From contig JAHEFU010000063.1 of NCBI GenBank assembly GCA_024645305.1, positions 1-13,455 of the forward strand: 13,455 nt of DNA, read 5' to 3'. Origin of the DNA: Planctomycetales bacterium (GTDB lineage Bacteria > 4484-113 > JAFGCY01). Positions 13,436 to 13,455 of this stretch are shown here, one piece after another (within the stretch, counting starts at the first letter, position 1; every line of letters begins with the position of its first letter). A model generated the notes under the pieces. It saw only the letters and a program-made list of their open reading frames with translations, searched no databases and was not told the origin of the DNA. The translations under genes and the position numbers were made by a program.

Positions 13436-13455
13436 GTATGTAATGGATATATTAG

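Noticed and set aside
1..13455. Mobile elements, CRISPR arrays, tRNA or rRNA genes
   Set aside because: No transposase, integrase, regularly spaced repeats or RNA gene was seen on either strand.

Overview
The window is almost entirely one minus-strand operon for respiratory nitrous oxide (N2O) reduction of the atypical (clade II, Sec-dependent) type. G+C is moderately high, genes are tightly packed and Shine-Dalgarno sites are strong (GGAGG-like). NosZ has no twin-arginine signal, carries the clade II CuA sequence CTNFCSALHQEM, and there is no nosR or nosX. This points to a non-proteobacterial, probably menaquinone-using facultative or anaerobic bacterium (FCB-group or Gemmatimonadota-like phyla are possible). 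The phylum cannot be fixed from this sequence.

Transcription runs from high to low coordinates. At 13391-13435 there is a promoter with a perfect 10-bp inverted repeat over its -10 element. Then follow: an Rrf2-family Fe-S-type regulator (12906-13379); a soluble FAD/NAD(P) oxidoreductase of GltD/NfnB/DsrL architecture with two C-terminal [4Fe-4S] ferredoxin motifs (11005-12909); a Tat-exported Rieske protein (10476-11018); a one-piece cytochrome b (9106-10473); a pentaheme cytochrome c (7844-9094); NosZ, here a predicted lipoprotein (5950-7833); a NosD with an extra N-terminal multi-pass membrane module, probably a NosB-NosD fusion (3880-5919); NosF (2948-3883); NosL (2497-2958, GTG start); NosY (1661-2500); and a RIC/ScdA di-iron Fe-S repair protein (930-1634). 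Nearly all junctions overlap or lie within about 30 nt, so they probably form one transcript.

After a 298-bp regulatory gap (632-929) with its own dyads and a possible promoter, a second minus-strand operon begins. It holds the gamma subunit of a 2-oxoacid:ferredoxin oxidoreductase (62-631) and the first 23 codons of the next subunit (1-69), which runs off the left edge.

Proposed working model: quinol is oxidised by the cytochrome b/Rieske pair, electrons pass through the pentaheme cytochrome c to CuA of NosZ, and CuZ reduces N2O to N2. NosD, NosF, NosY and NosL build and supply the copper-sulfur site. RIC protects or repairs Fe-S proteins against nitrosative or oxidative damage. The Rrf2 protein likely senses redox state, NO or Fe-S status and controls its own operon. 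The least explained component is the NAD(P)/flavin/Fe-S oxidoreductase at the head of the structural genes, which may provide a second, cytoplasmic electron entry into the bc-type module.
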